A model generated the notes under the pieces. It saw only the letters and a program-made list of their open reading frames with translations. It was not told the DNA's origin and made no database searches. From Comamonadaceae bacterium (GTDB lineage: Bacteria; Pseudomonadota; Gammaproteobacteria; Burkholderiales; Burkholderiaceae_C): a stretch of 64,000 nucleotides of DNA. The stretch covers positions 1 through 64,000 of the forward strand of contig JAIXOZ010000078.1 of assembly GCA_027486495.1 (NCBI GenBank). The letters are read 5' to 3'. A program made the translations under genes and the position numbers. Shown here one piece after another: positions 1-9,543 of this stretch. How positions within the stretch are numbered: position 1 is the stretch's first letter; every line of letters begins with the position of its first letter.

Positions 1-591
1 GTGACCGACCGCGGCTTCATCAACGTCGACATTCAAATGCGCACCAACGTGCCGCACATCTTTGCCATTGGCGACATCGTGGGCCAGCCCATGTTGGCGC
101 ACAAGGCGGTGCACGAAGCACACGTGGCGGCCGAAGTCATTGCGGGCGAACTGCAAGGCAACAAAGAGCTGGCAGCCGCTGCGTTCAACGCACGCGTCAT
201 CCCAAGCGTGGCCTACACCGACCCCGAAGTGGCCTGGGTGGGCTTGACCTAGACCGAAGCCAAAGCGCAAGGCATTAAGGTGAAAAAGGGCTTGTTCCCT
301 TGGTCGGCTTCAGGCCGCGCCATTGCCAACGGCCGCGACGAAGGCGTGACCAAACTGCTGTTTGACGATTCACCCGAGGCCCACGGCCACGGCAAGATCT
401 TGGGCGGCGGCATGGTGGGCACGCATGCGGGCGACATGATTGGCGAGATCGCTCTGGCCATCGAGATGGGCGCAGACGCTGTGGACATCGGCAAAACCAT
501 CCACCCACACCCCACGCTGGGCGAAAGCATCGGCATGGCGGCAGAGGTGGCGCACGGCAGCTGCACGGACTTGCCGCCTGGCAAGAAGTAA
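1..591 (+). pseudogene. lpdA: Dihydrolipoamide dehydrogenase C-terminal part, 5' end outside window, interrupted by in-frame TAG at 250-252
   Basis: [47 protein letters not shown]...[51 protein letters not shown]...DIGKTIHPHPTLGESIGMAAEVAHGSCTDLPPGKK; same frame on both sides of the TAG. Confidence 0.85.
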
Positions 592-613
592 ACCGAACTG
601 AAACCAAAATTCA

Positions 614-643
614 AAAGCCCGATCCGGTCACGGATCGGGCTTT
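614..643. terminator. Rho-independent-type hairpin downstream of lpdA
   Basis: AAAGCCCGATCCG-GTCA-CGGATCGGGCTTT perfect stem. Confidence 0.8.
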
Positions 644-837
644 GAACTTTGCGCGTTCGAACCACCGCTGCCGTTGCAGGACGAGCCTTCCAGCAACGGC
701 GCGGGCTCACTTGGGGTCAGTAAGCTTTTCCCAACCCAAGCTGAGTTGACCCAGCCGGTGCCCCAAGGTAGAAGGCGCACTACAGGTGGGTGATCTTGAG
801 CGCACAGCCTTGCCAGTTTGGCATTTTTGGGGTGTGC

Positions 838-2001
838 TCAGACCCGCCACAAATTGTCGAGGGGCTGTGCTGCGCCAGGAAGCACAGTGTTCAACGCACC
901 CGCGCTCAATTGAAATTGCCTTTGCACAATTGGCATGATGAGCGAGCGAATATCCTGGGTTGGCCGCAAGTCCCGACCGTCCAGCAATTGGTGGCGTCCC
1001 AACCCCGGCCAATCGGTGAGGACTTGGCCGCCAGCGACTTGTCCACCTGCGACAAAAGCCACACCTCCCGTGCCGTGGTCAGTGCCTTGGCTGCCGTTCA
1101 TGGAAGCGGAACGGCCAAACTCAGTCATCACCAAGACCGTGGTGGTGGCCCAATGCACCGAGAGCGATTCACGCAAACCTGCCAGTGCTTCGTCCAATGC
1201 AGGCAGCAACCGGCCCAGGCGAGCTGTTTGTTGGCTGTGTGTGTCCCATCCACCCACTTCCAGCCAAGCGACGCGCGGGCCACGAGGTGCGGACAAGAAG
1301 GCACCTGCCTGTTTGGCCAAAACGGTCAAGCCTGCACCCGTTGAAGGTTCCGCACCCATGGACATGTCTTGCTGCTCCATGGCTTGGGCCAAGGCGCTTG
1401 CCAAAGGGACATCGTCGGCGTACATGGCTGCAATGCGGTTGAGTGTGTCTTGAGATTTGTTGGGCCTGCGGCTGGGGGTCCAGGTATTGGCGCGGTCAGC
1501 GCCACGCAGGGCCAAGGGCATGGCAGGTGTCATGGCCACCGCTGAATGCTGCGTCGCTTGCAGGGCGCGCGCCAGCCAACCGGTGCTGAGCACAAAGGGC
1601 CGTTCGCCGCCACTTTCAAGTTGCTGCTGGGCGTCGAAATGTGACCGTTCACGGTAAGGGCTGGCCACGGCATGCACAACGGCCATTTCTTTGTTCAGAT
1701 ACCAACGGTGCAAATGGGCCAAGCCGGGGTGCATGCCAAAGGTGCTGTCCAAGGGCAGCGCCGTGGGCGTTTCTGTACCGCCGCGCAAGGCCGCCCAGGC
1801 GGGGTCACCCAGTGCAGGCACTGCAGATAAGCCGTCCAAAGCCCCCCTGAGCAGTACCACCACCAAGCGCTGCTGCGACGGATTGTTCTCAGCTTGGGCA
1901 GCCAAAGCAAGTCGCGCAGGCAACAGGCCTGATACTGTGATTCCAGCCCCCAGGGCCAGTTGTTTCAGATGTTCGCGGCGCGAAAATGATGAACTTGTCA
2001 T
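838..2001 (-). CDS. DUF1501 domain-containing protein (Tat-like N-terminus)
   Basis: 387 aa; SRREHLKQLALGAGITVSGLLPARLA leader, LVVVLLRGALDGLSAVPALGDP, VLVMTEFGRSASMNGSQGTDHGTGG. Confidence 0.88.
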   Translation of the reverse strand: MTSSSFSRREHLKQLALGAGITVSGLLPARLALAAQAENNPSQQRLVVVLLRGALDGLSAVPALGDPAWAALRGGTETPTALPLDSTFGMHPGLAHLHRWYLNKEMAVVHAVASPYRERSHFDAQQQLESGGERPFVLSTGWLARALQATQHSAVAMTPAMPLALRGADRANTWTPSRRPNKSQDTLNRIAAMYADDVPLASALAQAMEQQDMSMGAEPSTGAGLTVLAKQAGAFLSAPRGPRVAWLEVGGWDTHSQQTARLGRLLPALDEALAGLRESLSVHWATTTVLVMTEFGRSASMNGSQGTDHGTGGVAFVAGGQVAGGQVLTDWPGLGRHQLLDGRDLRPTQDIRSLIMPIVQRQFQLSAGALNTVLPGAAQPLDNLWRV

Positions 2002-2005
2002 AGGC

Positions 2006-3361
2006 TTATCTCCGCATCAGTTCTGGGCTGGCCAATGCAAACGCCAGCGCTTGTGCGCCACTTTCGGCACGGGCGATGGTTTGAGCGGTGCTGGTGCTCA
2101 AGTTGGGGCCGAACGCTTGTTGCATCAAGTCTCTTGCATCAATGTCTTTGCCGTACAAATCGCCATAACGTTCAGCCCATTGAATCCGCTTGATGACAGC
2201 ATCTGGCGAGAGCCAATCCGCACTCAAGTCGGGCCAGCCCTGGGGTGAAGGTGAACGCGCCATGGCTTGACCCATGGTTTGCACCCAATACGCAGAATTT
2301 TCGACGTTGATGACTTTCTGTTGCATGAGGCGATGGGCTGAGATCAAGCATTCTTCGGGGCGCTTGAATTTGGGAGGAAGATCTTCTTGCCATGCCAAAT
2401 CATGGCTGAACAAGGCCACAGCCACAGCTTTGAGGTCGCCATCGGTGCGGCGAAATTGCGCGGCAACGGCTTGGACCAGCGCTGCTGGCGGCGCATCGGT
2501 GACAAAGTGACGGCACAGCTTGCTGGCCATGAAATCAGCGCATGCGGGGTGCCTGGCCAGGTCGGTGAGCAGCAGATCCAGCGCTTGTGGGCCTTCAGGA
2601 TAGGTGTTGCCCAAAATGGTTTTTTTGCCCGGTTGGTGCAGGTTGTCCATGAACCGCGTCACACCCGCGGTATTGGGGCCCACGGTCCAGCCGGTTAACA
2701 ATTTGGCGGTTTGGGTCACATCGTCTTGGGTATAGCCCGCCTTGACCCCCAAGGTGTGCAATTCGAGCAGCTCTCGGGCCAGGTTTTCGTTCAGACCCCT
2801 GTCGCGTCGGCGCCCCGCCATGGATTGCGGGCCGATTGATTGCGCATTGTCCAAATAGAGCAGCATGGCGGGATGCACGATGGCGGCGCGCAACAGCGCT
2901 TTGTAAGAGCCCCATGCATGCGGGCGAATGGCTTCATATTCGTGCGGCCAGACCAAAGCCAAGGTGGTTCCTTTGGTTGCGGCCACACAAAAATGATTGG
3001 CCCAAAACTGCACCCAGCGCTCTGCCACAGGCGTCGTGGTTTGCGTCATGTGTTGCCATCGTTTGCCCAGCCCATACAGATTGGTTTGGCGAAGCACCTG
3101 CCGCGCCGAGGTCATGGGACCCAAGACGTCTTGCGGCGGGTTGGTGTTGGTTGGTGTGCTTGGGCTGATTGCTGATTGCACAGCATCTCGCGAAATTTGC
3201 CAAGCTTTCGCACTGTCGACCAGCCCTTCTGAGTCAAACGAGGCGGGGCGCTCTAACTGCGCCAAGACCCAAGACCTGGGGTCATTGCCGAGGGTTTGCA
3301 GCTGGGGCTGCGAATAACCAAATCGATGGGATGCCAGATGGGTTGCTGAATACATGGTCAA
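2006..3361 (-). CDS. DUF1800 family protein
   Basis: 451 aa; ATHLASHRFGYSQPQL, RWVQFWANHFCV, GLNENLARELLELHTLGVKAGYTQDDVTQTAKLLTGW; adjacent to DUF1501 as is typical. Confidence 0.88.
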   Translation of the reverse strand: MTMYSATHLASHRFGYSQPQLQTLGNDPRSWVLAQLERPASFDSEGLVDSAKAWQISRDAVQSAISPSTPTNTNPPQDVLGPMTSARQVLRQTNLYGLGKRWQHMTQTTTPVAERWVQFWANHFCVAATKGTTLALVWPHEYEAIRPHAWGSYKALLRAAIVHPAMLLYLDNAQSIGPQSMAGRRRDRGLNENLARELLELHTLGVKAGYTQDDVTQTAKLLTGWTVGPNTAGVTRFMDNLHQPGKKTILGNTYPEGPQALDLLLTDLARHPACADFMASKLCRHFVTDAPPAALVQAVAAQFRRTDGDLKAVAVALFSHDLAWQEDLPPKFKRPEECLISAHRLMQQKVINVENSAYWVQTMGQAMARSPSPQGWPDLSADWLSPDAVIKRIQWAERYGDLYGKDIDARDLMQQAFGPNLSTSTAQTIARAESGAQALAFALASPELMRR

Positions 3362-3539
3362 CTTTCGGCTTTCATGGCTTTTTGGGTGTCATGTCCACAG
3401 CTGCAGAATTTTGGCAATTGCAGATGCCGCAGCATCAGCCGTGGAGAGCGGTGCCCCCATAGCCGTGAATCTACAAACGCCGTCTTATTCTAAAGCTCGG
3501 TCTTTCTTGGAAATCATCGGCCTGAAACTGGGCACCATT

Positions 3540-3950
3540 CCTCGGCGTTCAACGCAGGCGCCATCCCCAGCGTGGGCTACACCGACCCCGAGGTGCCATG
3601 CGTGGGCTTGACCGAAGACCGAAGCCAGTGCGCAAGTCATCAAGGTAAAAGGGCTTGTTGCTTTGGTCCGACTCGGGCCGTGCCATTTTCAGAGGCCGCG
3701 ACGAAGGCGTGACCGAACTGCTGTTTGACGACAGCCCCGAAGCGCATGGTCACGGCAAGATCTTGGGCGGCGGCATGGTGGGCACGCACGCGGGCGAAAT
3801 GATTGGCGAGATTGCTTTTGCCATCGAGTTGGGCGCAGACGCGGTGGACATCGGCAAAACCATCCACCCCCCAAGCTGGGCGAAAGCGTTGGCATGGCGG
3901 AGGAGGTGGCGCATGGTCATTGCACCGACTTGCCGCCGGCGCGGAAGTAG
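3540..3950 (+). pseudogene. lpdA 3' fragment (frameshifted)
   Basis: FNAGAIPSVGYTDPEVPCVGLTE / SDSGRAIFRGRDEGVTELLFDDSPEAHGHGKILGGGMVGTHAGEMIGEIAFAIELGADAVDIGKTIHP; several frameshifts. Confidence 0.85.
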
Positions 3951-4302
3951 ACCCGACCCCAAGCTGTCCAGTCAAAGTCCCAACTGGAAACGATGCGGGC
4001 TTTTCAGCTTGGCGCTGTTAACCACGCCAGAGTCTTTTTCAACCAAACATTGAGAGCACTGCGTGTCGGTATTGTTCATTGCCCGCATCAACAAAGTGCT
4101 TCCATTTGCACCGGACTTCGAGGGCTATCAAAGGTCGGCTCTTCCAGCCTGTTGGAAGACATTTGGCGTTCGGCTTCGGAGGCTTCCAATTTCTCGGATC
4201 GATTAACTCGTCTTTCATTCACGGCAAGGCTCGCTTTGAACATTGGCAATTGCACCTCGGTGTTGTGCTCCCCACAATCGTCGTACAAGTTGAAAGACTG
4301 TT

Positions 4303-5502
4303 TTGACTGATATGTTCATGACCGATTTGCACCAAGCCCGAGCCCCTCAGGCCAAAAAACCAGCCAAACCCTTGACGGGGATGCTGGTGGTGGCTTTGGA
4401 ACAAGCCGTGGCTGCGCCTTATTGTTCCAGTCGCCTGGCCGATGCAGGTGCCCGTGTTATCAAGATCGAACGTCCCGAGGGTGACTTTGCGCGCGGTTAC
4501 GACCGCCATGTGCATGGGGAGTCCACTTATTTTGTTTGGATCAACCGTGGGAAGGAGTCGGTGGCGCTCGACCTCAAGCAGAGCGAAGACCTGGCCGTGC
4601 TTGAGCGCATGATCGCTGGCGCGGATGTTTTTTTGCAAAACCTCGCACCGGGTGCCGCCGCCCGGCTGGGCTTGGGTTCTGCCAAGTTGCGCGAACGCCA
4701 TCCGCGTCTGATCACCTGTGATATCAGTGGTTACGGCGAACACGGCACGCAGCAAGAGATGAAAGCCTACGATTTGCTGGTGCAGGCCGAGTCGGGCCTG
4801 ATTTCGATCAGCGGTGCGCCGGGCGAGTGGGGCCGCATCGGTGTGTCGCTTTGCGACATCACTGCCGGAATGAACGCATTGATTGGCATTCAGCAAGCCT
4901 TGCTGCAGCGATCGTTCACCGGCGTGGGAAGCGGCGTGCATGTGTCGCTGTTCGATTCGGCGGCAGAGCTGATGACCGTGCCCTACCTTCAGGCGCATTA
5001 CGGCGGACGTGCACCGGAGCGCGTGGGGCTCAAGCATCCCTCCATCACCCCCTATGGCGTGTTCACCTGTGCCGATGGCCGAGAGCTGGTGATCTCTGTC
5101 CAAAACGAACGAGAGTGGGCCGAGTTTTGTCGACAGGTGCTCAAGCGCCCAGATTTGCTGAAAGACCCCCGCTGTGTCGACAACGCTACACGCTGCGCCA
5201 ACCGCGCATTTGTCGATGGTTTGGTGAGTGAAGTTTTTGCCGATCTGACCAGCGGCGAAGTCATTGACCGCTTGACGGTCGCTCAGACCGCTTATGGCAA
5301 GGTCAATTCCGTACATGACCTGATCGAACACCCACAATTGCGCACCCGCACCATGCCTGTGGGCCCTGGTGTGGCACGCCTGCCCGCACTGCCTTGGCAG
5401 GTGGAATGGGAAGACGTCGATTACCCCCCAGTGCCGCGCATCGATGAACATGGTGCCGCTTTGCGGGCCGAGTTTGCTGCGACCAGCACCCCCATATTTT
5501 GA
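4303..5502 (+). CDS. CaiB/BaiF (class III) CoA-transferase
   Basis: 399 aa; LEQAVAAPYCSSRLADAGARVIKIERPEGDFARGYD...FVWINRGKESVALDLK...KAYDLLVQAESGLISISGAPGEWGRIGVSLCDITAGMNA. Confidence 0.93.
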   Translation: MTDMFMTDLHQARAPQAKKPAKPLTGMLVVALEQAVAAPYCSSRLADAGARVIKIERPEGDFARGYDRHVHGESTYFVWINRGKESVALDLKQSEDLAVLERMIAGADVFLQNLAPGAAARLGLGSAKLRERHPRLITCDISGYGEHGTQQEMKAYDLLVQAESGLISISGAPGEWGRIGVSLCDITAGMNALIGIQQALLQRSFTGVGSGVHVSLFDSAAELMTVPYLQAHYGGRAPERVGLKHPSITPYGVFTCADGRELVISVQNEREWAEFCRQVLKRPDLLKDPRCVDNATRCANRAFVDGLVSEVFADLTSGEVIDRLTVAQTAYGKVNSVHDLIEHPQLRTRTMPVGPGVARLPALPWQVEWEDVDYPPVPRIDEHGAALRAEFAATSTPIF

Positions 5503-5532
5503 ATCCCTACTGACTTTGAATGGAGAACCTCT

Positions 5533-5868
5533 ATGAGCACCCCACGCACTTTTGTCAAACGCCTGGGCATCTTGCGATGCAAAGACGGCATGAACCACGA
5601 GGAATTCACCGAACACTGGCTCAAGCGCCATGCTGCACTGTGTCTTAAGTTGCCCGGTTTGCGCCGCTACTCTGTCAACTTGGTGGATCGTGCACGCTTT
5701 CCACACTTTGACTACGATGGGTTTTCCGAACTCTGGTTCGACTCTGAAGACGCCCTGGTGAGTTCCTTGTCCAGCCCCGAAGGCAAGACCTTGCTGGCCG
5801 ATCTGCCCAACTTTGCCAAGGATGTCTCGCCCATTATTTCGGTCGAACACCAGATGCTCTGGCCTTGA
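5533..5868 (+). CDS. EthD family protein
   Basis: 111 aa; KRLGILRCKDGMNHEEFTEHWLKRHAALCLKLPGLRRYSVN. Confidence 0.82.
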   Translation: MSTPRTFVKRLGILRCKDGMNHEEFTEHWLKRHAALCLKLPGLRRYSVNLVDRARFPHFDYDGFSELWFDSEDALVSSLSSPEGKTLLADLPNFAKDVSPIISVEHQMLWP

Positions 5869-5878
5869 AGGGGTGACC

Positions 5879-6631
5879 ATGAAAATTTTGCACAACAAAA
5901 TTGCCATCGTGACGGGCGGCGGTGCTGGTTTTGGGGAAGGCATTGCTCGCCTGTTTGCTGAACAGGGCGCGCGCGTGCTGATCGCTGACCTGGACCTTGA
6001 GCGTGCCCAGATCGTGGCCACCAGCCTCGGGGCTTTAGCCTTTGCCGTCAAGTGCGATGTCTCGCGTGCCCAGGACGTGCAGGTTGCCGTCGATGCTTGC
6101 GTGCAGCAGTTCGGTGCGCCTCAGATTGTGGTCAACAATGCGGGCACCACGCACCGCAACCAGCCCATGCTGGACGTGGATGAAGTCACGTTTGACCGGG
6201 TATTCAACGTCAATGTGAAATCCATTTACCACATGGCCCGAGCGGTGGTACCGCTCTTGCGCCAACAAGGGCAGGGCTCGATCATCAACATCGGCTCGAC
6301 CGCTGGCTTGCGTCCGCGCCCCGGGCTGACTTGGTACAACGCGTCCAAGGGCGCTGTCAACTTGCTCTCCAAGTCCATGGCGGCTGAACTGGGCCCAGAC
6401 GGCATTCGCGTTAACGCCATCTGCCCGGTCATGGGCGCCACGGGCCTGATTGAGCAGTTTTTGGGCACGGCCGACACACCCGAGGCCCGTGCCCGCATCA
6501 CCGCAGGCATTCCCTTGGGTCGCATGTCGACGCCCAACGATGTGGCCCAAGCGGCGCTTTACCTGGCCAGCGATGCTGCTGCTTTCATCACCGGTGTTGA
6601 ACTGCCGGTCGATGGCGGGCGCACCATTTGA
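5879..6631 (+). CDS. SDR family oxidoreductase
   Basis: MKILHNKIAIVTGGGAGFGEGIARLFAEQGARVLIADL; NNAGT; YNASKGAVNLLSKSMAAELGPDGIRVNAICPV. Confidence 0.93.
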   Translation: MKILHNKIAIVTGGGAGFGEGIARLFAEQGARVLIADLDLERAQIVATSLGALAFAVKCDVSRAQDVQVAVDACVQQFGAPQIVVNNAGTTHRNQPMLDVDEVTFDRVFNVNVKSIYHMARAVVPLLRQQGQGSIINIGSTAGLRPRPGLTWYNASKGAVNLLSKSMAAELGPDGIRVNAICPVMGATGLIEQFLGTADTPEARARITAGIPLGRMSTPNDVAQAALYLASDAAAFITGVELPVDGGRTI

Positions 6632-6652
6632 TGGCTTGTCCGAAAGCCCTCC

Positions 6653-8611
6653 ATGCCAGCGCGTGAGCGGCTTGCTCTGTACGGGTGTGACGAGCCCTTG
6701 CCGCAGCGCTTGAAGTTGCGCGCTGGGCCCCTGTCGTTCGAGCTGATAGGGGGGCGTTTCGGGCCGGTGCATGCCCATGGCCACGAGGTCTGGCATGGCC
6801 TGGCCTTCTTGTTTCGCGATGCCGCTTGGGGAACGCCCGAGCCTGAGTTCGAGGTGTTGGAGCACCAGGTCGACGGCGAGGGTTTTGCGTTGAGCTTGCG
6901 CGGGTGCATGGCCTGCGATCCGCAGGACGTGGTTGGTGTCCCTGAAGAAGGCGCTGTCATTCGGCTTGATCTTCAGGTGCAGGGCAAACCCGACGGGAGC
7001 CTGATTTTTAAAGCGCAAGCTACGCCAAGCCATGACCTGTGGAGCAACCGCTGCGGCTGGGTCTTGCTGCACCCGATGTCAGCGGCCGGTTGCGCTGTGC
7101 ACGTTTTGCATGTAGACGGTCGGATCAGCTTGTCCACATTGCCGCACGAGGTGCCTGCCTGGCCCCCCTTCACGGCAGTGTGTGCTGTGAGTCACGAATA
7201 TGCGCCGGGGCATTGGGGCCAAGCTCAATTGCACGGCGAGTATTACGAACTGGAGGACCAGCGCAACAACGCCGATGCCTCTTTCAAAACCTACTGCCGA
7301 TCCAATTCAATGCCCAGGCCTTATGTCCTGCGTCAGGGCCAGTCGTGGAACCGTGAGGTGCATTTGTGCTTGCTGGACCTGCCGCCTGATCCAGCACCTG
7401 ATGCGGCGACGCTAGAGGGGCCGCTGCGCTTGCCTTGGCCATTGACGCACGATGCCACACCCGCCATGAGTGTGGGCTTGGCCATCACACCTGACTTGAC
7501 GTGCGCCCCTGAGGACTGGGTGTTGGCTGTTTTGGCGCAGTGGCGACCAGCATTTTTGCACCTCACGCTCTGGCCTGACACGCCGAACGCTGCGGTGGAC
7601 GGGTCGGGCTTGCGCCGTTTGTTGCAAGCCGCGGGTGCTTCGCTGCGGCTGGACCTGTGCGGCCGTGAGGGGCTAGGCGACGGCGGCACATTCGACGCGG
7701 ACAGCCTTGCACTGGCTCAGCAGTTGGCGCTGGCGGGTGTGGTGCCGATGTCCGTAGCGGCTTTGCCTTGCGGCGTGCAGGCGGCCAGGTTTTTGCGCTC
7801 ACTTTTTCCGGCCTCGGCCATTGGGGGCGGCACGCCGCATTTTTTTGCGCAGCTCAACCGACTCGAAGTCAGCGGAGGTGAGGATTTCATGGGGTTCACG
7901 GTTTGCCCCATCGTGCATGGGGCCGATGACGACAGCGTGATGCAGGGTTTGCAAAGCATGTCCTCTGTGCTGGAGACGGCGCGCCGTAGGCATCCTGGGC
8001 GCGACTGGCATCTGGGTCCGAGCAGTTTGTCCGCCCGCGCGAGCCCGCTGGGGCGCCAGCCGCACAGCGATGGACAAAGGCGGATGGCCTTGGCCTCACG
8101 CGATCCCCGCAGTCGTGGCCTGTTCGGTGCCGCCTGGCTTTTGGGCCATCTGGCCGAGGCGGCCCGAGCTGGCGTCAAGGCGCTGAGCTTGCCGCCGCTG
8201 GTGGGCGAGGACGGATTGTTCTGGAAAACGGGTGACACTTGGCAGATGACGCCATCGGCAGCCTTGCTGCAAGTTTGCTTGCGCTGGCAGTCCCTGCACC
8301 ATGTGGTGCTGCAGGCGGTGGATGATCACAGCACAGTCGTGCAGGGGAGGGGGGTGGCCGCTGTCACAGGCCACAATGGGCAATGCTGGCAAATGGTGCT
8401 GGCCAACCTCGGTGCGCAAGCGAAGACGCTGGGCTGCTCGCCAGATGCGTCTTGGGCAAAATGGGCCTGTCTGGACACCGAGTCTTGGCTGAATTTTTTG
8501 GACGCGCACAGCAGCAGTCCCTGGCGCGAGTTGGAAGACTGTCCCGTCTCTTGGGTCTTGCCGCCTTATGGCTTGGTCCGAATTGACCTGCCCTTTTTAC
8601 CTGGAGACTGA
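6653..8611 (+). CDS. Large uncharacterised enzyme, resembles D-apionate lactonase (ApnL)-like family
   Basis: 652 aa; LRAGPLSFELIGGRFG...VWHGLAFLFRDAAWGT; NRCGWVLLHPMSAAG; YELEDQRNNADASFKTYCRSNSMPRPYVL; family assignment from memory. Confidence 0.45.
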   Translation: MPARERLALYGCDEPLPQRLKLRAGPLSFELIGGRFGPVHAHGHEVWHGLAFLFRDAAWGTPEPEFEVLEHQVDGEGFALSLRGCMACDPQDVVGVPEEGAVIRLDLQVQGKPDGSLIFKAQATPSHDLWSNRCGWVLLHPMSAAGCAVHVLHVDGRISLSTLPHEVPAWPPFTAVCAVSHEYAPGHWGQAQLHGEYYELEDQRNNADASFKTYCRSNSMPRPYVLRQGQSWNREVHLCLLDLPPDPAPDAATLEGPLRLPWPLTHDATPAMSVGLAITPDLTCAPEDWVLAVLAQWRPAFLHLTLWPDTPNAAVDGSGLRRLLQAAGASLRLDLCGREGLGDGGTFDADSLALAQQLALAGVVPMSVAALPCGVQAARFLRSLFPASAIGGGTPHFFAQLNRLEVSGGEDFMGFTVCPIVHGADDDSVMQGLQSMSSVLETARRRHPGRDWHLGPSSLSARASPLGRQPHSDGQRRMALASRDPRSRGLFGAAWLLGHLAEAARAGVKALSLPPLVGEDGLFWKTGDTWQMTPSAALLQVCLRWQSLHHVVLQAVDDHSTVVQGRGVAAVTGHNGQCWQMVLANLGAQAKTLGCSPDASWAKWACLDTESWLNFLDAHSSSPWRELEDCPVSWVLPPYGLVRIDLPFLPGD

Positions 8612-8613
8612 AC

Positions 8614-9543
8614 ATGCTCCCCGATATTGACTCTCTGGCCTTGTTCGTTCGCGCAGCCGAACTGCGCAGCTTGACCAAGGCGGCTGAAGCTTCGCACATT
8701 GGATTGGCTGCGGCCAGTCGGCGCATGGCTTTGCTGGAACATCGCTTTCGCACCACCTTGCTGGAGCGCTCATCTCGCGGCGTTGAGGTGACAGCGGCAG
8801 GCGCATCCTTGCTGCCGCACGCACGCGCTTTGCTGGTTGAACTCAACCAAATGCAGGCTGAAATGCGTGACCATGCCAATGGCCGCAAAGGCGCTTTGCG
8901 TCTGCTGGCCAACACCTCGGTGATCACGGACACCTTGCCCAACGACTTGGCCGCGTTTGCCAATCACAATCCGGAAGTGAAAGTGATCATGCAAGAACGG
9001 TGGAGTGAGGAAATTGTGAGTGCTTTGCAAGCGGCTGAGGCCGACGTGGGCATCGTCGTCGAGGGGTCAGCGGTCGAAGGTTTGGAAACGCGACCCTATT
9101 GTCAGGACCGACTGGCCGTGGTGATGCCCAACAATCATGCACTTGCGGCATTCGAAACTTTGAGTTTCAACGATGTGCTGGACGATGAATTGATCACCTT
9201 GGAGGGCGGCTCGTCCATGACCCGTTTGCTCGCTTCGCAGGCTGTGATTGCGCAAAGGACTTTGCAGCTGCGCATACAGGTGCGCAGTTTCGAGGCCATT
9301 TGCCACATGGTCGAAGCGGGACTTGGCTTGGGGTTGTTGCCTGAACAGGCGGCACGCGTTTTGGCCAAAGGTCTGGACCTGACGGTTCGCCCCTTCAGTG
9401 ACGCATGGGCCGAGCGCCGAATGCTGCTGTGTGTTCGAAAAGACAGAGCGGCCATGCCTTCTGTGACCAAGCTGTTGGATTTTCTATGTGACCGTGGTCA
9501 TTTACCCGAAACCGATGCGGCCACCCAAGGGAGTGCATTATGA
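8614..9543 (+). CDS. LysR family transcriptional regulator
   Basis: 309 aa; DIDSLALFVRAAELRSLTKAAEASHIGLAAASRRMALLEHRFRTTLLERSSRGVEVTAAG. Confidence 0.93.
   Translation: MLPDIDSLALFVRAAELRSLTKAAEASHIGLAAASRRMALLEHRFRTTLLERSSRGVEVTAAGASLLPHARALLVELNQMQAEMRDHANGRKGALRLLANTSVITDTLPNDLAAFANHNPEVKVIMQERWSEEIVSALQAAEADVGIVVEGSAVEGLETRPYCQDRLAVVMPNNHALAAFETLSFNDVLDDELITLEGGSSMTRLLASQAVIAQRTLQLRIQVRSFEAICHMVEAGLGLGLLPEQAARVLAKGLDLTVRPFSDAWAERRMLLCVRKDRAAMPSVTKLLDFLCDRGHLPETDAATQGSAL

Noticed and set aside
250-252. Genetic code reassignment of TAG or pyrrolysine/other special decoding
   Set aside because: No suppressor tRNA or pyl-type genes in the window, and the expected residues at the three TAG sites differ; kept only as a statistical oddity to test
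4219-6051. 610-aa minus-strand ORF
   Set aside because: Antisense to CoA-transferase, EthD and SDR genes; no recognisable motifs
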